A stretch of DNA of 64,000 nt from Streptomyces roseicoloratus (GCF_004117935.1 NZ_SDOY01000143.1:50898-114897), one strand, 5' to 3'; counted from the first letter of the stretch, positions 24,434-32,661 are shown. The notes: generated from the sequence alone by a model not told the origin. Numbers and translations are program-made.

Positions 24434-24892
24434 ATGGACCTCACTGTCGTCGCGTACGTCGCCTACCTGCTCGTCAGTGTCGGGCTCACCATCTGGGTCG
24501 CCCGCACCCTCAGCCGTAACGGAAAGGTCTTCCTCGCCGACGTGCTGCACGGGAACGAGAAGCTCGCGGACGCCGTGAACCATCTGCTCGTCGTCGGCTT
24601 CTACCTCGTCAACTTCGGCTTCGTGGCCCTCTATCTGAGCCAGGACGAGGCCGTCCCGGACGCCCGCGGCCTCTTCGAGGCCCTCTCGGTCAAGCTCGGC
24701 GTGGTCCTGCTCGTCCTCGGCGCGCTGCACCTCGCCAACGTCTACGTGCTCAACAAGATCCGCCGCCGGGGCGTCATGGAGCGCCGCCAGGTCCCGCCGG
24801 TCCCGCCGCACGGCTGGACGGCTCCTGGCAAGGGCGGCCCCACCGGCCCGCAGGGCCCCGGCCCCTGGGCGGCCCCGGCGCCCGGCGCCTGA
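24434..24892 (+). CDS. Conserved membrane protein, probably TetR-controlled
   Basis: A 152-residue protein with three hydrophobic segments: residues 1-22 (LTVVAYVAYLLVSVGLTIWVA), about 52-70 (LLVVGFYLVNFGFVALYL) and about 84-102 (LGVVLLVLGALHLANVYVL). The tail is Pro/Gly-rich. The intervening VFLADVLHGNEKLADAVNH is a recognisable conserved stretch, but I cannot name the family. First gene after the double-operator promoter; the DCC-family gene follows 23 bp later and the TetR gene after that, so the three probably form one regulon. Confidence 0.85.
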   Translation: MDLTVVAYVAYLLVSVGLTIWVARTLSRNGKVFLADVLHGNEKLADAVNHLLVVGFYLVNFGFVALYLSQDEAVPDARGLFEALSVKLGVVLLVLGALHLANVYVLNKIRRRGVMERRQVPPVPPHGWTAPGKGGPTGPQGPGPWAAPAPGA

Positions 24893-24915
24893 CGCCCGCC
24901 CGGCCGGGAGCAGTC

Positions 24916-25476
24916 GTGAACCCGAACGCGCCCGTGCGGCGCCTGACCGTCCTGTACGACGCGGACTGTCCGCTCTGCGTCCACCTGAGGCACTGGCTGC
25001 TCCGTCAGCCGCAGCTGGTGCCCCTGGACCTGGTCCCGGCCGGATCCCGGGAGGCGCGCAGGCGCTTCCCGGACCTCGACCACGCGTCCACCCTGCGGGA
25101 GATCACCGTCGTCGGCGACGCCGGCCAGGTCTACCGCTCCACCGCCGCCTGGATCGTCTGTCTCTGGGCCCTGGCCGAACACCGGCCCCGGGCCCACTGG
25201 CTGGCCACACCCACCGGGCAGCCGTTCGCCCGGGCCACGGTCCTCGCCGCCGCCAAGTGGCGCGAGGCCCTGAAGTCCGGCCGCGACACCGTACCCGGCG
25301 AGGACGGGGGTCTCGCCGGGTACCGGGGTCCCGGCGGGTACGGGGGTCCCGCCGGAAACGGGGGCCCCGCCGGGGACGGGGGTCCCGGCGGGGACGGGGG
25401 TCCCGGCGGGGACGGGGGTCCCGGCGGGGACGGGTGCGCCGACGGACGGTGCGGGGTCCACAGCTCGTCCCGCTAG
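24916..25476 (+). CDS. DCC family thiol-disulfide oxidoreductase-like protein (DUF393)
   Basis: Residues 1-125 form a thioredoxin-like DUF393 domain with the defining LTVLYDADCPLC motif (Cys-x-x-Cys) near residue 18 and the conserved REITVVGDAGQVYRSTAAWI. The C-terminal 60 residues are an unusual Gly/Pro/Asp repeat tail (GGPGGD units) encoded by an 18-bp tandem repeat at 25308-25433 and ending in CADGRCGVHSSSR with two more Cys. Start is GTG 24916. It sits between the membrane protein and the TetR gene. Confidence 0.85.
   Translation: MNPNAPVRRLTVLYDADCPLCVHLRHWLLRQPQLVPLDLVPAGSREARRRFPDLDHASTLREITVVGDAGQVYRSTAAWIVCLWALAEHRPRAHWLATPTGQPFARATVLAAAKWREALKSGRDTVPGEDGGLAGYRGPGGYGGPAGNGGPAGDGGPGGDGGPGGDGGPGGDGCADGRCGVHSSSR
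25308..25433 (+). repeat. 18-bp tandem repeat in the 3' end of the DCC gene (about 7 units)
   Basis: GGGGGTCCCGGCGGGGAC-like units repeat about seven times, the later ones nearly identical. They stay in frame and give a GGPGGD collagen-like tail. Earlier units are more diverged, which suggests expansion towards the 3' end. Confidence 0.9.
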
Positions 25477-25479
25477 GCT
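25474..25479 (+). promoter_or_regulatory. -10 element of a leaderless TetR transcript
   Basis: TAGGCT is followed by exactly seven nt before the GTG at 25487. The TAG is also the stop codon of the upstream DCC gene. The spacing matches leaderless Streptomyces promoters; a -35 is not evident. Confidence 0.5.
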
Positions 25480-25486
25480 CGGTCCC

Positions 25487-26248
25487 GTGGACGCGAGGGA
25501 AGAGATGGAAGAGAAGCAGGACAAGGCCGCCGGCAAGGCGCCGAAGAGCGAGCAGACCCGGGCGCTCATCCTGGAGACCGCGCTCCGACTGTTCAAGGAG
25601 CGCGGTTACGACAAGACGACGATGCGGGCCATCGCCCAGGAGGCCGGGGTCTCCGTCGGCAACGCGTACTACTACTTCTCCTCCAAGGAGCACCTCGTCC
25701 AGGGCTTCTACGACCGGATCGCCCAGGAGCACCAGGCGGCCGTCGAGCCGATCCTGGAGGGCGGCGAGAAGGACCTGACCGTCCGGATCCGCGGGGTGCT
25801 CCTCGCCTGGCTCGACATCGCCGGGCCGTACCACGAGTTCGCGGCCCAGTTCTTCAAGAACGCCGCCGACCCGGACAGCCCGCTCAGCCCCTTCTCGCCC
25901 GAGTCGGAGGGCCCGCGGGAGGCGGCGATCGAGGTCCACCGCCGGGTCATCCGCGGCGCCGCGGTCAAGGTCGACCCCGAACTGGCCGAGCCGCTGCCGC
26001 GCCTGCTCTGGCTGCAGCAGATGGGCCTGGTGCTCTTCTGGGTGTACGACCGTTCCGAGGGCGCCGCCAACAGCCGCCGCCTGGTGGAGCGGCTCGCCCC
26101 GGTCACGGCCCGGGCCATCTCGCTGTCCCGCTTCCGGATCCTGCGCCCGCTGGTCACCGACCTCCACGACGTCCTGTCCGACTTCATGCCGACGGCCGCC
26201 GGAATGGCGGCCTCCGGCAAGCCGAAGCGGACCGGCCGGAAGTCGTAG
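25487..26248 (+). CDS. TetR family transcriptional regulator
   Basis: A 253-residue repressor. The N-terminal HTH (TRALILETALRLFKERGYDKTTMRAIAQEAGVSVGNAYYYFSSKEHLVQGF, residues 25-75) is canonical; the C-terminal ligand domain is helical and ends in a basic KPKRTGRKS tail. Start is GTG 25487 (leaderless) or ATG 25505, which has GAGGGA five nt upstream. It probably binds the two TTGAACNCGTTCAA sites 1.1 kb upstream and so controls the membrane protein and DCC genes. A strong bidirectional hairpin follows. Confidence 0.93.
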   Translation: MDAREEMEEKQDKAAGKAPKSEQTRALILETALRLFKERGYDKTTMRAIAQEAGVSVGNAYYYFSSKEHLVQGFYDRIAQEHQAAVEPILEGGEKDLTVRIRGVLLAWLDIAGPYHEFAAQFFKNAADPDSPLSPFSPESEGPREAAIEVHRRVIRGAAVKVDPELAEPLPRLLWLQQMGLVLFWVYDRSEGAANSRRLVERLAPVTARAISLSRFRILRPLVTDLHDVLSDFMPTAAGMAASGKPKRTGRKS

Positions 26249-26268
26249 GAGCCGAAGAGGCCGAAGAA

Positions 26269-26318
26269 GCCGAAGGGGCCGGTTCCGGGACCACGATCCC
26301 CGAACCGGCCCCTTCGGC
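26269..26318. terminator. Bidirectional terminator hairpin between convergent genes
   Basis: A 22-bp stem with one mismatch (26269-26290 with 26297-26318) and a 6-nt loop lies between the TetR stop and the stop of the solute-binding protein gene on the other strand. No T run. Confidence 0.75.
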
Positions 26319-26362
26319 CGAGCCCTCCGGACGGCGCGACCTCACGCCCCGGCTCGGACCCC

Positions 26363-27922
26363 CTAGATCCAGCCGAGCTCCCACAGGCGCCACAGGCCCG
26401 TGCCGTCCGTCAGGTACTGGGAGCCGGCCACCTCGTCGGTGGCCACCACGTAGTCCTTCTTCTGCCACAGCGGCACCAGCGGCACGTCCTCGGCGACCTC
26501 GCTCTGGATGTGCTTGAAGTCCTCGGCCGCCCGCGCCCGGTCGCTGTACTGCTGCGACGCGGCGATCAGCGAGTCGACCCGCTTGCTGGAGTACCCGCTG
26601 TGCAGCGCGTTCCCGGTGCCGACGAGCGGCGCGGCGAAGTTGTCGGAGTCCGGGAAGTCGGGGAACCAGCCGACCGGGTAGGCGTCGAACGTGCCTTGCG
26701 CGTAGGCCTTCTGGAAGGACCGCCAGCCGACCGGGACGACCTCCACCTCGAACAGACCGCTCTCCTCCAGCTGCTTCTTGATCTCGGCCGCCTCGGCGGC
26801 GTACGTGGCGTCCGCGCGGTGGCCGAGGGTGAACCTCACGGGCGTGTCGACGTCCGCGTCCCTCAGCAGCCGCTTGGCGACGGCCGCGCTGGGCTCGGGG
26901 TAGGCGTCGTAGAAGGAGGTGCTGTGACCGAGGAAGCCCTGCGGGACCAGCGAGTACAGCGGCTCGACCGTGCCCTGGTAGGGGCCGGTGGTGATGGCCG
27001 GGCGGTCGAGGAGGGCGGCGACGGCCTGTCGTACCGCCTTGTCCGCCATCGCCGAGCCGGACCGGACGTTGAAGTTGAGGTTGCGGACCTCGGCGGTCGC
27101 CACCTCCGTGATCCGGGTGTCGTCCTGGGACTCGTCCTTCAGGGTGTTGATGAAGCCCGGCGGCAACTGCCGGTTCGTGACGTCCAGTTCCTTCGCCCGC
27201 CAGGCGGCGGCGAGCTGCTCGGACTCCTTGAAGTACTTCACGACGACGGTGTGGCCCACTCGGGAAACCGCGCCCCTGTAGCGCGGGTTGGGCTCGAAGC
27301 GGGCGAGCTCGCCGGGCCGGTACTCCTTGAGGACGTACGGCCCCGAGCCGTCCACCGCCGTGCCCTCGCGCAGCTTCTTGGCCGGGTACAGGGTGCGGTC
27401 GACGATCGATCCCGCGCCCGTCGCCAGCTTCAGCGGGAAGGTGGCGTCACGGCCGCTGAGATGGAAGGTGACCTTCTGGCCGTCCGCCTCGACCGTCCTC
27501 AGGGTCGGGAAGAGCGGCGCCGGGCCGACGTCCGTCCTGATGGCCAGGATGCGTTCGACGGAGTACTTGACGTCCTCGCCGGTGATCTTCCGACCGTTGG
27601 CGAAGGTGACGTCGTCGCGGACCGTGCACTCGTACGTCGTCAGCCGGTTGCCGACGAACCGGCAGCTCTCGGCGGCGTCCGGAACCGGCGTGGTGAAGCC
27701 GGGCTTGAAGGTGAGCAACGACTGGTAGACGTTGCTGTACAACGCCCAGGAACCGGCGTCATAGGCGCCTGCCGGGTCGAGCGAGGTCACCTCGTCCGTG
27801 GTGCCGACGGTGATCGGGTCGGTCCGCACGTCGTCGGAGGGCAGCAGCTGCCAGCCTCCGATCCCGGCGACCACCAGAACTCCGCACGTAATCAGAATCC
27901 GCAGACGGACCGTCGACCGCAT
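26363..27922 (-). CDS. Family 5 (oligopeptide/nickel type) ABC solute-binding protein, membrane-anchored
   Basis: A 519-residue exported protein. An N-terminal uncleaved-looking anchor (LRILITCGVLVVAGIGGWQLL) has no lipobox Cys, then comes the SBP_bac_5 fold: ITVGTTDEVTSLDPAGAYDAGSW, YECTVRDDVTFANGRKITGEDV, GSGPYVLKEYRPGE, RQAVAALLDRPAI, and the C-terminal FPDFPDSDNF typical of peptide binders. No permease or ATPase gene is adjacent, so it is an orphan binding protein. ATG 27922; 200 bp upstream separate it from the metallophosphoesterase gene. Confidence 0.9.
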   Translation of the reverse strand: MRSTVRLRILITCGVLVVAGIGGWQLLPSDDVRTDPITVGTTDEVTSLDPAGAYDAGSWALYSNVYQSLLTFKPGFTTPVPDAAESCRFVGNRLTTYECTVRDDVTFANGRKITGEDVKYSVERILAIRTDVGPAPLFPTLRTVEADGQKVTFHLSGRDATFPLKLATGAGSIVDRTLYPAKKLREGTAVDGSGPYVLKEYRPGELARFEPNPRYRGAVSRVGHTVVVKYFKESEQLAAAWRAKELDVTNRQLPPGFINTLKDESQDDTRITEVATAEVRNLNFNVRSGSAMADKAVRQAVAALLDRPAITTGPYQGTVEPLYSLVPQGFLGHSTSFYDAYPEPSAAVAKRLLRDADVDTPVRFTLGHRADATYAAEAAEIKKQLEESGLFEVEVVPVGWRSFQKAYAQGTFDAYPVGWFPDFPDSDNFAAPLVGTGNALHSGYSSKRVDSLIAASQQYSDRARAAEDFKHIQSEVAEDVPLVPLWQKKDYVVATDEVAGSQYLTDGTGLWRLWELGWI

Positions 27923-28122
27923 GAGTCGTTTCCTTCATCGCGTTCCCCACCCCTGGTCGCGGCGGGATGCGAAACCGGCCGCGATGGCTCATCCCATCAC
28001 ACGAATTTCACTGGTGGAAGGGTAAACCTTCACACCACGCACATATGTCCCGGGATAAGGGATTGCGGACGCGGAGTGACCGAACGGTACGCGCCGGTCA
28101 CCAAGCGGACGGTGACGAACCG

Positions 28123-29550
28123 TCAGGCCTGCTTCGACGCGAGCTCCACGACCGTGATGTCGGAGGGCGCACCGACCCGGACCGGCGGACCCCAGGCACC
28201 CGCGCCGCGCGACACGTACAACTGCGTGTCTCCGTAACGCTCGAGCCCCGCGACGGTGGGATTGGCGAGCTCGGCGATGAGGCCGCCGGGCCACAACTGC
28301 CCGCCGTGGGTGTGCCCGGAGAGCTGGAGGTCGACGCCGTGCCGGACGGCGTCGTCGATGACGATCGGCTGGTGCGCGAGGAGCACGGCGGTACGGGACC
28401 GGTCCCGGTCCCCCAGTGCCCTGCCGAAGTCCGGGCCCCGGCCCTCCCGTTCACCCGCGACGTCGTCCACGCCGGCCAGGTCGAAGCCGGCGCCGATCTC
28501 GACCCGGGCGTTGCGCAGCGGGTGCATGCCGAGCTCCCGGACGTGGTCGACCCAGGCGTCGGCACCGGAGAAGTACTCGTGGTTGCCCGTCACGAAGAAC
28601 GCGCCGTCACGCGCCCTGAGCCGAGCGAGCGGCTCGGCGGCCGGCCCCAGGTCGGCCACCGAGCCGTCGACCATGTCACCGACGACGGCGACGAGATCCG
28701 GCTGGGTGGCGTTGATCGTGTCGACGATCCGCTGGGTGTGGGCGCGCCCCAGGATGGGCCCGAGGTGGATGTCCGACACGACGGCGATCCGGTACCCGTG
28801 CGCCCCGCGCGGCAGCTTCGCCAGCGGCACGGTCACCCGCTTGACCCGCGGCCCGCGCAGCACCCCGTACGTCCCGTACCCGACCGTCCCGACGGCGACG
28901 GCGGCAGCGGCCCCGGAGACGACCCGGTTGACGAACAGCCGGCGGGAGAGATCGGGGGCGGGAGCCCCCGGAGCCCCCGAAGCGGCGTCGGCGGCCCCGT
29001 CAGGAGCCACAAGGGCGGACCCGGCCTCCGCGGCGACGGCCCCTGCCGCGGGAACAGCCGGCGCCCCGGCTGCGGGCACATCCGAGGACCCGACCGCGGG
29101 CACAGCCGGCACCCCGGTCGCAGGCACGGCCGAGGCGTCCGCCGGCGAAGCCGCGGGGCTCCCCGCCGCCGAAGCCGCCGGGTTCCCCGCAACCGAAGCC
29201 GCCCGGACCCCAGTCCCGGCCGCCGCGCCCGCCCGCCGCGCGAGCAGCCGCCGCAGCAGCGGCCGCAGCGGCTCCGTCACGACCAGCGCGAGCGTCACGT
29301 ACAGGAGCACCGCGAGCCACAGGAAGCCGGGCCAGGCGAAGACCTGCTCGACGACGAAGGGCGCACCGGCGCGCCCGGAGACGAGCGCCGCGACCGACAG
29401 CAGCGGCAGCGCGACGGCGGCGATGGTCCCGGCCCGCCGGGCCGCGCTTCCCGGCCGGGTGAGATCGCGCACCAGACGGCGCCACACGTACCAGTGCACC
29501 GCGCCCAGCAGCGCGAGGACCACGACCAAGACCACCAGGAACACGACCAT
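28123..29550 (-). CDS. Membrane-anchored metallophosphoesterase
   Basis: A 475-residue protein with several N-terminal helices (MVVFLVVLVVVLALLGAVHWYV, AALPLLSV region, WPGFLWLAVLLYVTLALVV), an Ala/Pro-rich linker of about 80 residues, another hydrophobic segment, then a calcineurin-like phosphoesterase domain. Metal motifs are readable: AVVSDIHLGP (D-x-H), VGDMVDG (GDxxD), GNHEYF (GNHE) and LSGHTHGGQLWPGG (GHTH). Active site is probably outside the membrane. Start chosen at ATG 29550 because the codons upstream encode unlikely sequence. Divergent from the small membrane protein gene at 29745. Confidence 0.92.
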   Translation of the reverse strand: MVVFLVVLVVVLALLGAVHWYVWRRLVRDLTRPGSAARRAGTIAAVALPLLSVAALVSGRAGAPFVVEQVFAWPGFLWLAVLLYVTLALVVTEPLRPLLRRLLARRAGAAAGTGVRAASVAGNPAASAAGSPAASPADASAVPATGVPAVPAVGSSDVPAAGAPAVPAAGAVAAEAGSALVAPDGAADAASGAPGAPAPDLSRRLFVNRVVSGAAAAVAVGTVGYGTYGVLRGPRVKRVTVPLAKLPRGAHGYRIAVVSDIHLGPILGRAHTQRIVDTINATQPDLVAVVGDMVDGSVADLGPAAEPLARLRARDGAFFVTGNHEYFSGADAWVDHVRELGMHPLRNARVEIGAGFDLAGVDDVAGEREGRGPDFGRALGDRDRSRTAVLLAHQPIVIDDAVRHGVDLQLSGHTHGGQLWPGGLIAELANPTVAGLERYGDTQLYVSRGAGAWGPPVRVGAPSDITVVELASKQA

Positions 29551-29744
29551 TCCCCGCCCCACCCTCTCCGTACCCGCCGACTCCGCCGACTCCGCCGGCC
29601 CTGCCGGCCCTGCTCGCGCCGAAGACCGCGCACGCCGCGCGACCCGATCACCGCGACCACCGTCACCAAGACCCCGGCTGCAAGATCGTGGCAGACCCGT
29701 TCGATACTGGCAGGGCACGGCCACCCCACTCCGAAGGACACCCC

Positions 29745-29984
29745 ATGAAGCTCAGCCGACGCGCCTCCTGGTTCCTGCTCGCGTTCGGCGTCTGGTCCTG
29801 GGTGATCTGGGTGACCTTCGCGAAGAACCTCTGGAAGGACGGGAGCGGCCTCGCCTTCGACGACGCGGGCAACCCGACGGCGTACTTCTGGGTGCACCTC
29901 GCCCTCGCTGTCACGTCGTTCATCCTAGGGACGGCCGTCGGCGTGATCGGACTGAGGGGCGTACGAGCGAACGCGGACAAGTAG
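29745..29984 (+). CDS. Small conserved membrane protein
   Basis: A 79-residue protein with two helices: SWFLLAFGVWSWVIWVTFAKN near residues 8-28 and YFWVHLALAVTSFILGTAVGVIGL near 47-70. GAAGGACACC before ATG 29745 gives an adequate ribosome site. The family is widespread in Streptomyces next to this metallophosphoesterase (from memory). A truncated, inverted relative of its first 30 codons lies 0.8 kb away at 30793-30885. Function unknown. Confidence 0.85.
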   Translation: MKLSRRASWFLLAFGVWSWVIWVTFAKNLWKDGSGLAFDDAGNPTAYFWVHLALAVTSFILGTAVGVIGLRGVRANADK

Positions 29985-30198
29985 AGGTCCCGCCCGCGCG
30001 GCTCGGGGAAGACCGCTTGGACGGGGCGAACGGAAGCCGCCACGGCCTGATGGCGCGAGCGATCAGGGTTCCGATGTGACCGGGCGTGGGGGACCGTTTT
30101 GCTCCAGCATTCGCCAGGTATCGCCAGGGCGCGACAGATGCGTGCCACCCACGCGCCGGTGTTTGGTGGTGTCTCCCGTACACATCAAGGGAGTGACC

Positions 30199-30342
30199 AT
30201 GGAACAGCAGCCAAAGCAAGGCGTCCCCGCTTTCGAACTCCGCTTCGGCGGCCTGCACTTGACCGTGCGGCGCATCCCGGGATGGCTCGTCGCCCTAGTC
30301 ACCACCAGTGGGGCAACCCTCACGTGGTGGACTCAGCGCTAG
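30199..30342 (+). CDS. Small protein of 47 residues in mobile-DNA scar
   Basis: Starts ATG 30199 with AAGGGAG five nt upstream. The product MEQQPKQGVPAFELRFGGLH continues with LTVRRIPGWLVALVTTSGATLTWWTQR, so it has a short hydrophobic C-terminal segment ending in WWTQR. Good codon usage and a proper ribosome site support it. Small proteins of this look occur next to serine recombinases in actinobacterial elements, and a recombinase remnant lies just downstream on the other strand. Function unknown. Confidence 0.6.
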   Translation: MEQQPKQGVPAFELRFGGLHLTVRRIPGWLVALVTTSGATLTWWTQR

Positions 30343-30419
30343 ACCGCGCGCCCGAACTGCCTGCCGGCCTTGAGCTGGTGGCACCCCCGGGCACAGCACG
30401 TTGAACGTTGCCCATCGTT

Positions 30420-30747
30420 TCGGCTCTCCAGGGCGTCGTGTGCGCCCTGGCGAGTCAGCCGGGACGGTTCGCTGACCACCACCACGTCGACCTCGCCCGC
30501 GCGGACAGCCGGCATGAGGTCTTCGAAGCCCGGGCGGACGGCGATGGGATCCCCACCGGTCCGACCGACGTCTTTGAACGTGTGAATCACCTCCCACCCC
30601 CCGGCTCGCCGTCGGCGCCTCGCCGGCTGCCATCCGGGCTTCCGGCGACGCCTCGGAGGAGTCGGGGCGCGCCGTGGACCGCCGGGCGCAGACAGCCACC
30701 CGCACCGTGTCCAGATGCACGTCTCCCACGGGCACGAAGGGGGACAA
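30420..30747 (-). pseudogene. Serine recombinase remnant, frameshifted and truncated
   Basis: Two reading frames join into a resolvase/invertase N-terminal domain. The first frame gives VRVAVCARRSTARPDSSEAS and MAAGEAPTASRG with the catalytic Ser in ARRST. After a run of six C (30597-30602, G on the coding strand) the sequence continues in another frame as WEVIHTFKDVGRTGGDP and GEVDVVVVSEPSRLTRQGAHDALE. One surplus G explains the shift. Homology stops at about residue 110, so the DNA-binding and large-serine domains are gone. Confidence 0.8.
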
Positions 30748-30792
30748 GGTCTCTCACCTGCTCTTTTCTGCCCTTGAAGCCCTAGTGGTCGG

Positions 30793-30885
30793 CTACGTGA
30801 AGAAAGTGATCCAGATGAACCAGCTCCACACTCCGCACGCGAGCGGGAACCAGGAGACGGGGCGGCCGAGCTTCACGGTTCCCAT
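30793..30885 (-). pseudogene. Truncated inverted copy of the small membrane protein gene
   Basis: Reads MGTVKLGRPVSWFPLACGVW then SWFIWITFFT and stops. It closely matches the first 28 codons of the gene at 29745 (MKLSRRASWFLLAFGVWSWVIWVTFAKN) in both protein and DNA, but in opposite orientation and cut within the first helix. A remnant created by the rearrangement that brought in the recombinase. Confidence 0.75.
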
Positions 30886-30985
30886 GTCACCGGGCGGTCG
30901 GACGGCCCTGCGGACGGGTGGCGGAGTGGGGGTCAAGCGGCCACCGGGGTTCGGAAGGGGGTTGCGGGGATGTACGTTCTCGATC

Positions 30986-32617
30986 GTGTCCGCTTCGAAG
31001 ATGACCGCGAAGGCCTCGAACGCCTCGAAGGCCGCCCTGGCGGCGAGCGCCGCCGCCGTGCTGCTCCCGCTGCTCGCCGCCGCCCCCGCGCACGCGGACG
31101 GCAAGCCCCCGCAGCCGCAGCCGCCCGCCCGGATGTCGAGCGTCGGCGGCCCGCTGCTGGCCCGGCCCGGCACCCAGGTGCAGCTCGGCCCGGGCGCCCC
31201 GGTGCTGCCCAAGGAGCTCAGCGCGCGGGCGTGGATCGTCGCGGACGCGGAGAGCGGACAGGTCCTCGCCGCGCACAACGCGCACTGGCCGCTGGCCCCC
31301 GCCTCCACCCTCAAGATGCTCTTCGCGGACACCCTGCTGCCCAAGTTCCCCAAGACCCAGAACCACACGGTCCTCGCCCAGGACCTGAACGGCCTCGGCG
31401 CCGGGTCGAGCCTCGTCGGCATCAAGGAGAAGCAGACCTACAGCGTCCACGACCTGTGGATGGGCGTCTTCCTGCGCTCCGGCAACGACGCCGTGCACGT
31501 CCTCACCGCGATGAACGACGGCAAGGACCGGACCGTCCGCGAGATGCAGGAGCGGGCCGTGGAGCTCCAGGCCCTGGACACCACGGTCAAGACCCCCGAC
31601 GGCTACGACGAGCCGGGCCAGGTCTCCTCCGCGTACGACCTCACGCTCATCGCCCGCAGCGGCATGCAGAAGCCGGACTTCCGGGAGTACGCCGCGACCG
31701 CGCGCGCCAAGTTCCCCGGTGAGGCCAAGCCCGGCAAGAAGCGCGAGACCTTCGAGATCCAGAACACCAACCGGCTGCTCACCGGCGACCTCGGCGTCCC
31801 CGCGTACCAGGGCATCGCCGGCGTCAAGAACGGCAACACCACGCACGCCGGCGCGACCTTCACCGGCGTCGCCGAGCGCAACGGCCGGGTGCTGCTCGTC
31901 ACCGTCATGAACCCGTCGTCGAAGGAGCAGCACGCCGTCTACAAAGAGACCGCGCGACTGCTCGACTGGGGCTTCGCCGCGTCCGGGAAGGTGACGCCGG
32001 TCGGCGAGCTGGTGCCGCCGAAGTCGGCCCGTACGACCCCCGGAACGACCGCGGGAACCGGTTCGAACGGCACGTCGCCCGCTCCGGGCAAGAACGCGTC
32101 GGCCGGCACCGGCCACGCCGCGGTCGCCGCCGGCAAGTCCGGCGGCGTGGGCATCGCCCTCGCCGTGGCGGGCGGCGTGCTGGTGCTGCTCGCGGGCGCG
32201 GTGCTCCTGGTCAACCACCGCTGGCCGCTGGCGGGGGCAGGGCGTCGTTCCCGTGGGGCGGACGCGGCGGACGCGGCGGATGGTGCGAGCGGGGCGGGCA
32301 GTGCGAGCGGGGCAGATGGCGCGGACGAGGTGGCCGGGGCGAACGGGGAGCCGGACGTCGAGGCGGCCTCCGCTTCGGCTTCGGTCTCCGCTGCGGCTTC
32401 GGCTTCGGTCTCCGCTACGGCTTCGGCTTCGGTCTCCGCTACGGCTTCGGCTTCGGTCTCCGCTACGGCTTCGGCTTCGGCCTCCGATTCGGGCGAGGGG
32501 GCCGCGGATGCGGCTGCGGACGGGAAGATGGGTGCTTCCGGTGGGAAGGCCGGAGCCGCCGGCAAGGCGTCGGCCGGTGAGGCCGGGGCCGCGGTCGACG
32601 GGAGCGTGAATTCGTAG
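30986..32617 (+). CDS. D-alanyl-D-alanine carboxypeptidase (S11 family) with long C-terminal tail
   Basis: Exported low-molecular-weight penicillin-binding protein that trims pentapeptides. From GTG 30986 it has 543 residues. A signal peptide (SKAALAASAAAVLLPLLAAAPAHA) precedes the transpeptidase fold with SxxK in PASTLKML, SxN in SGNDAV and KNG (in place of the usual KTG) in GVKNGNTTHAG. It ends with a transmembrane helix (GIALAVAGGVLVLLAGAVLLV) and an Ala/Ser-rich tail of about 130 residues carrying a 24-bp tandem repeat. ATG 31001 is an alternative start. Faces the mobile-DNA scar upstream and converges on the YihY gene. Confidence 0.92.
   Translation: MSASKMTAKASNASKAALAASAAAVLLPLLAAAPAHADGKPPQPQPPARMSSVGGPLLARPGTQVQLGPGAPVLPKELSARAWIVADAESGQVLAAHNAHWPLAPASTLKMLFADTLLPKFPKTQNHTVLAQDLNGLGAGSSLVGIKEKQTYSVHDLWMGVFLRSGNDAVHVLTAMNDGKDRTVREMQERAVELQALDTTVKTPDGYDEPGQVSSAYDLTLIARSGMQKPDFREYAATARAKFPGEAKPGKKRETFEIQNTNRLLTGDLGVPAYQGIAGVKNGNTTHAGATFTGVAERNGRVLLVTVMNPSSKEQHAVYKETARLLDWGFAASGKVTPVGELVPPKSARTTPGTTAGTGSNGTSPAPGKNASAGTGHAAVAAGKSGGVGIALAVAGGVLVLLAGAVLLVNHRWPLAGAGRRSRGADAADAADGASGAGSASGADGADEVAGANGEPDVEAASASASVSAAASASVSATASASVSATASASVSATASASASDSGEGAADAAADGKMGASGGKAGAAGKASAGEAGAAVDGSVNS
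32371..32490 (+). repeat. 24-bp tandem repeat in the carboxypeptidase tail (about 5 units)
   Basis: GCTTCGGCTTCGGTCTCCGCTACG-like units repeat about five times, nearly identical, encoding SASVSATA octapeptides in the cytoplasmic or wall-facing tail after the last helix. In frame, so length can vary without truncation. Confidence 0.92.
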
Positions 32618-32661
32618 TCGGCTCGGGGCTGAGCGGGCCGGGGCGGGCGGGCCCGGGGCCC

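Noticed and set aside
30560..30640. Frameshift in the recombinase considered as programmed frameshifting
   Set aside because: The protein is also truncated at about residue 110 and lacks its remaining domains, so a decayed gene is the simpler reading.
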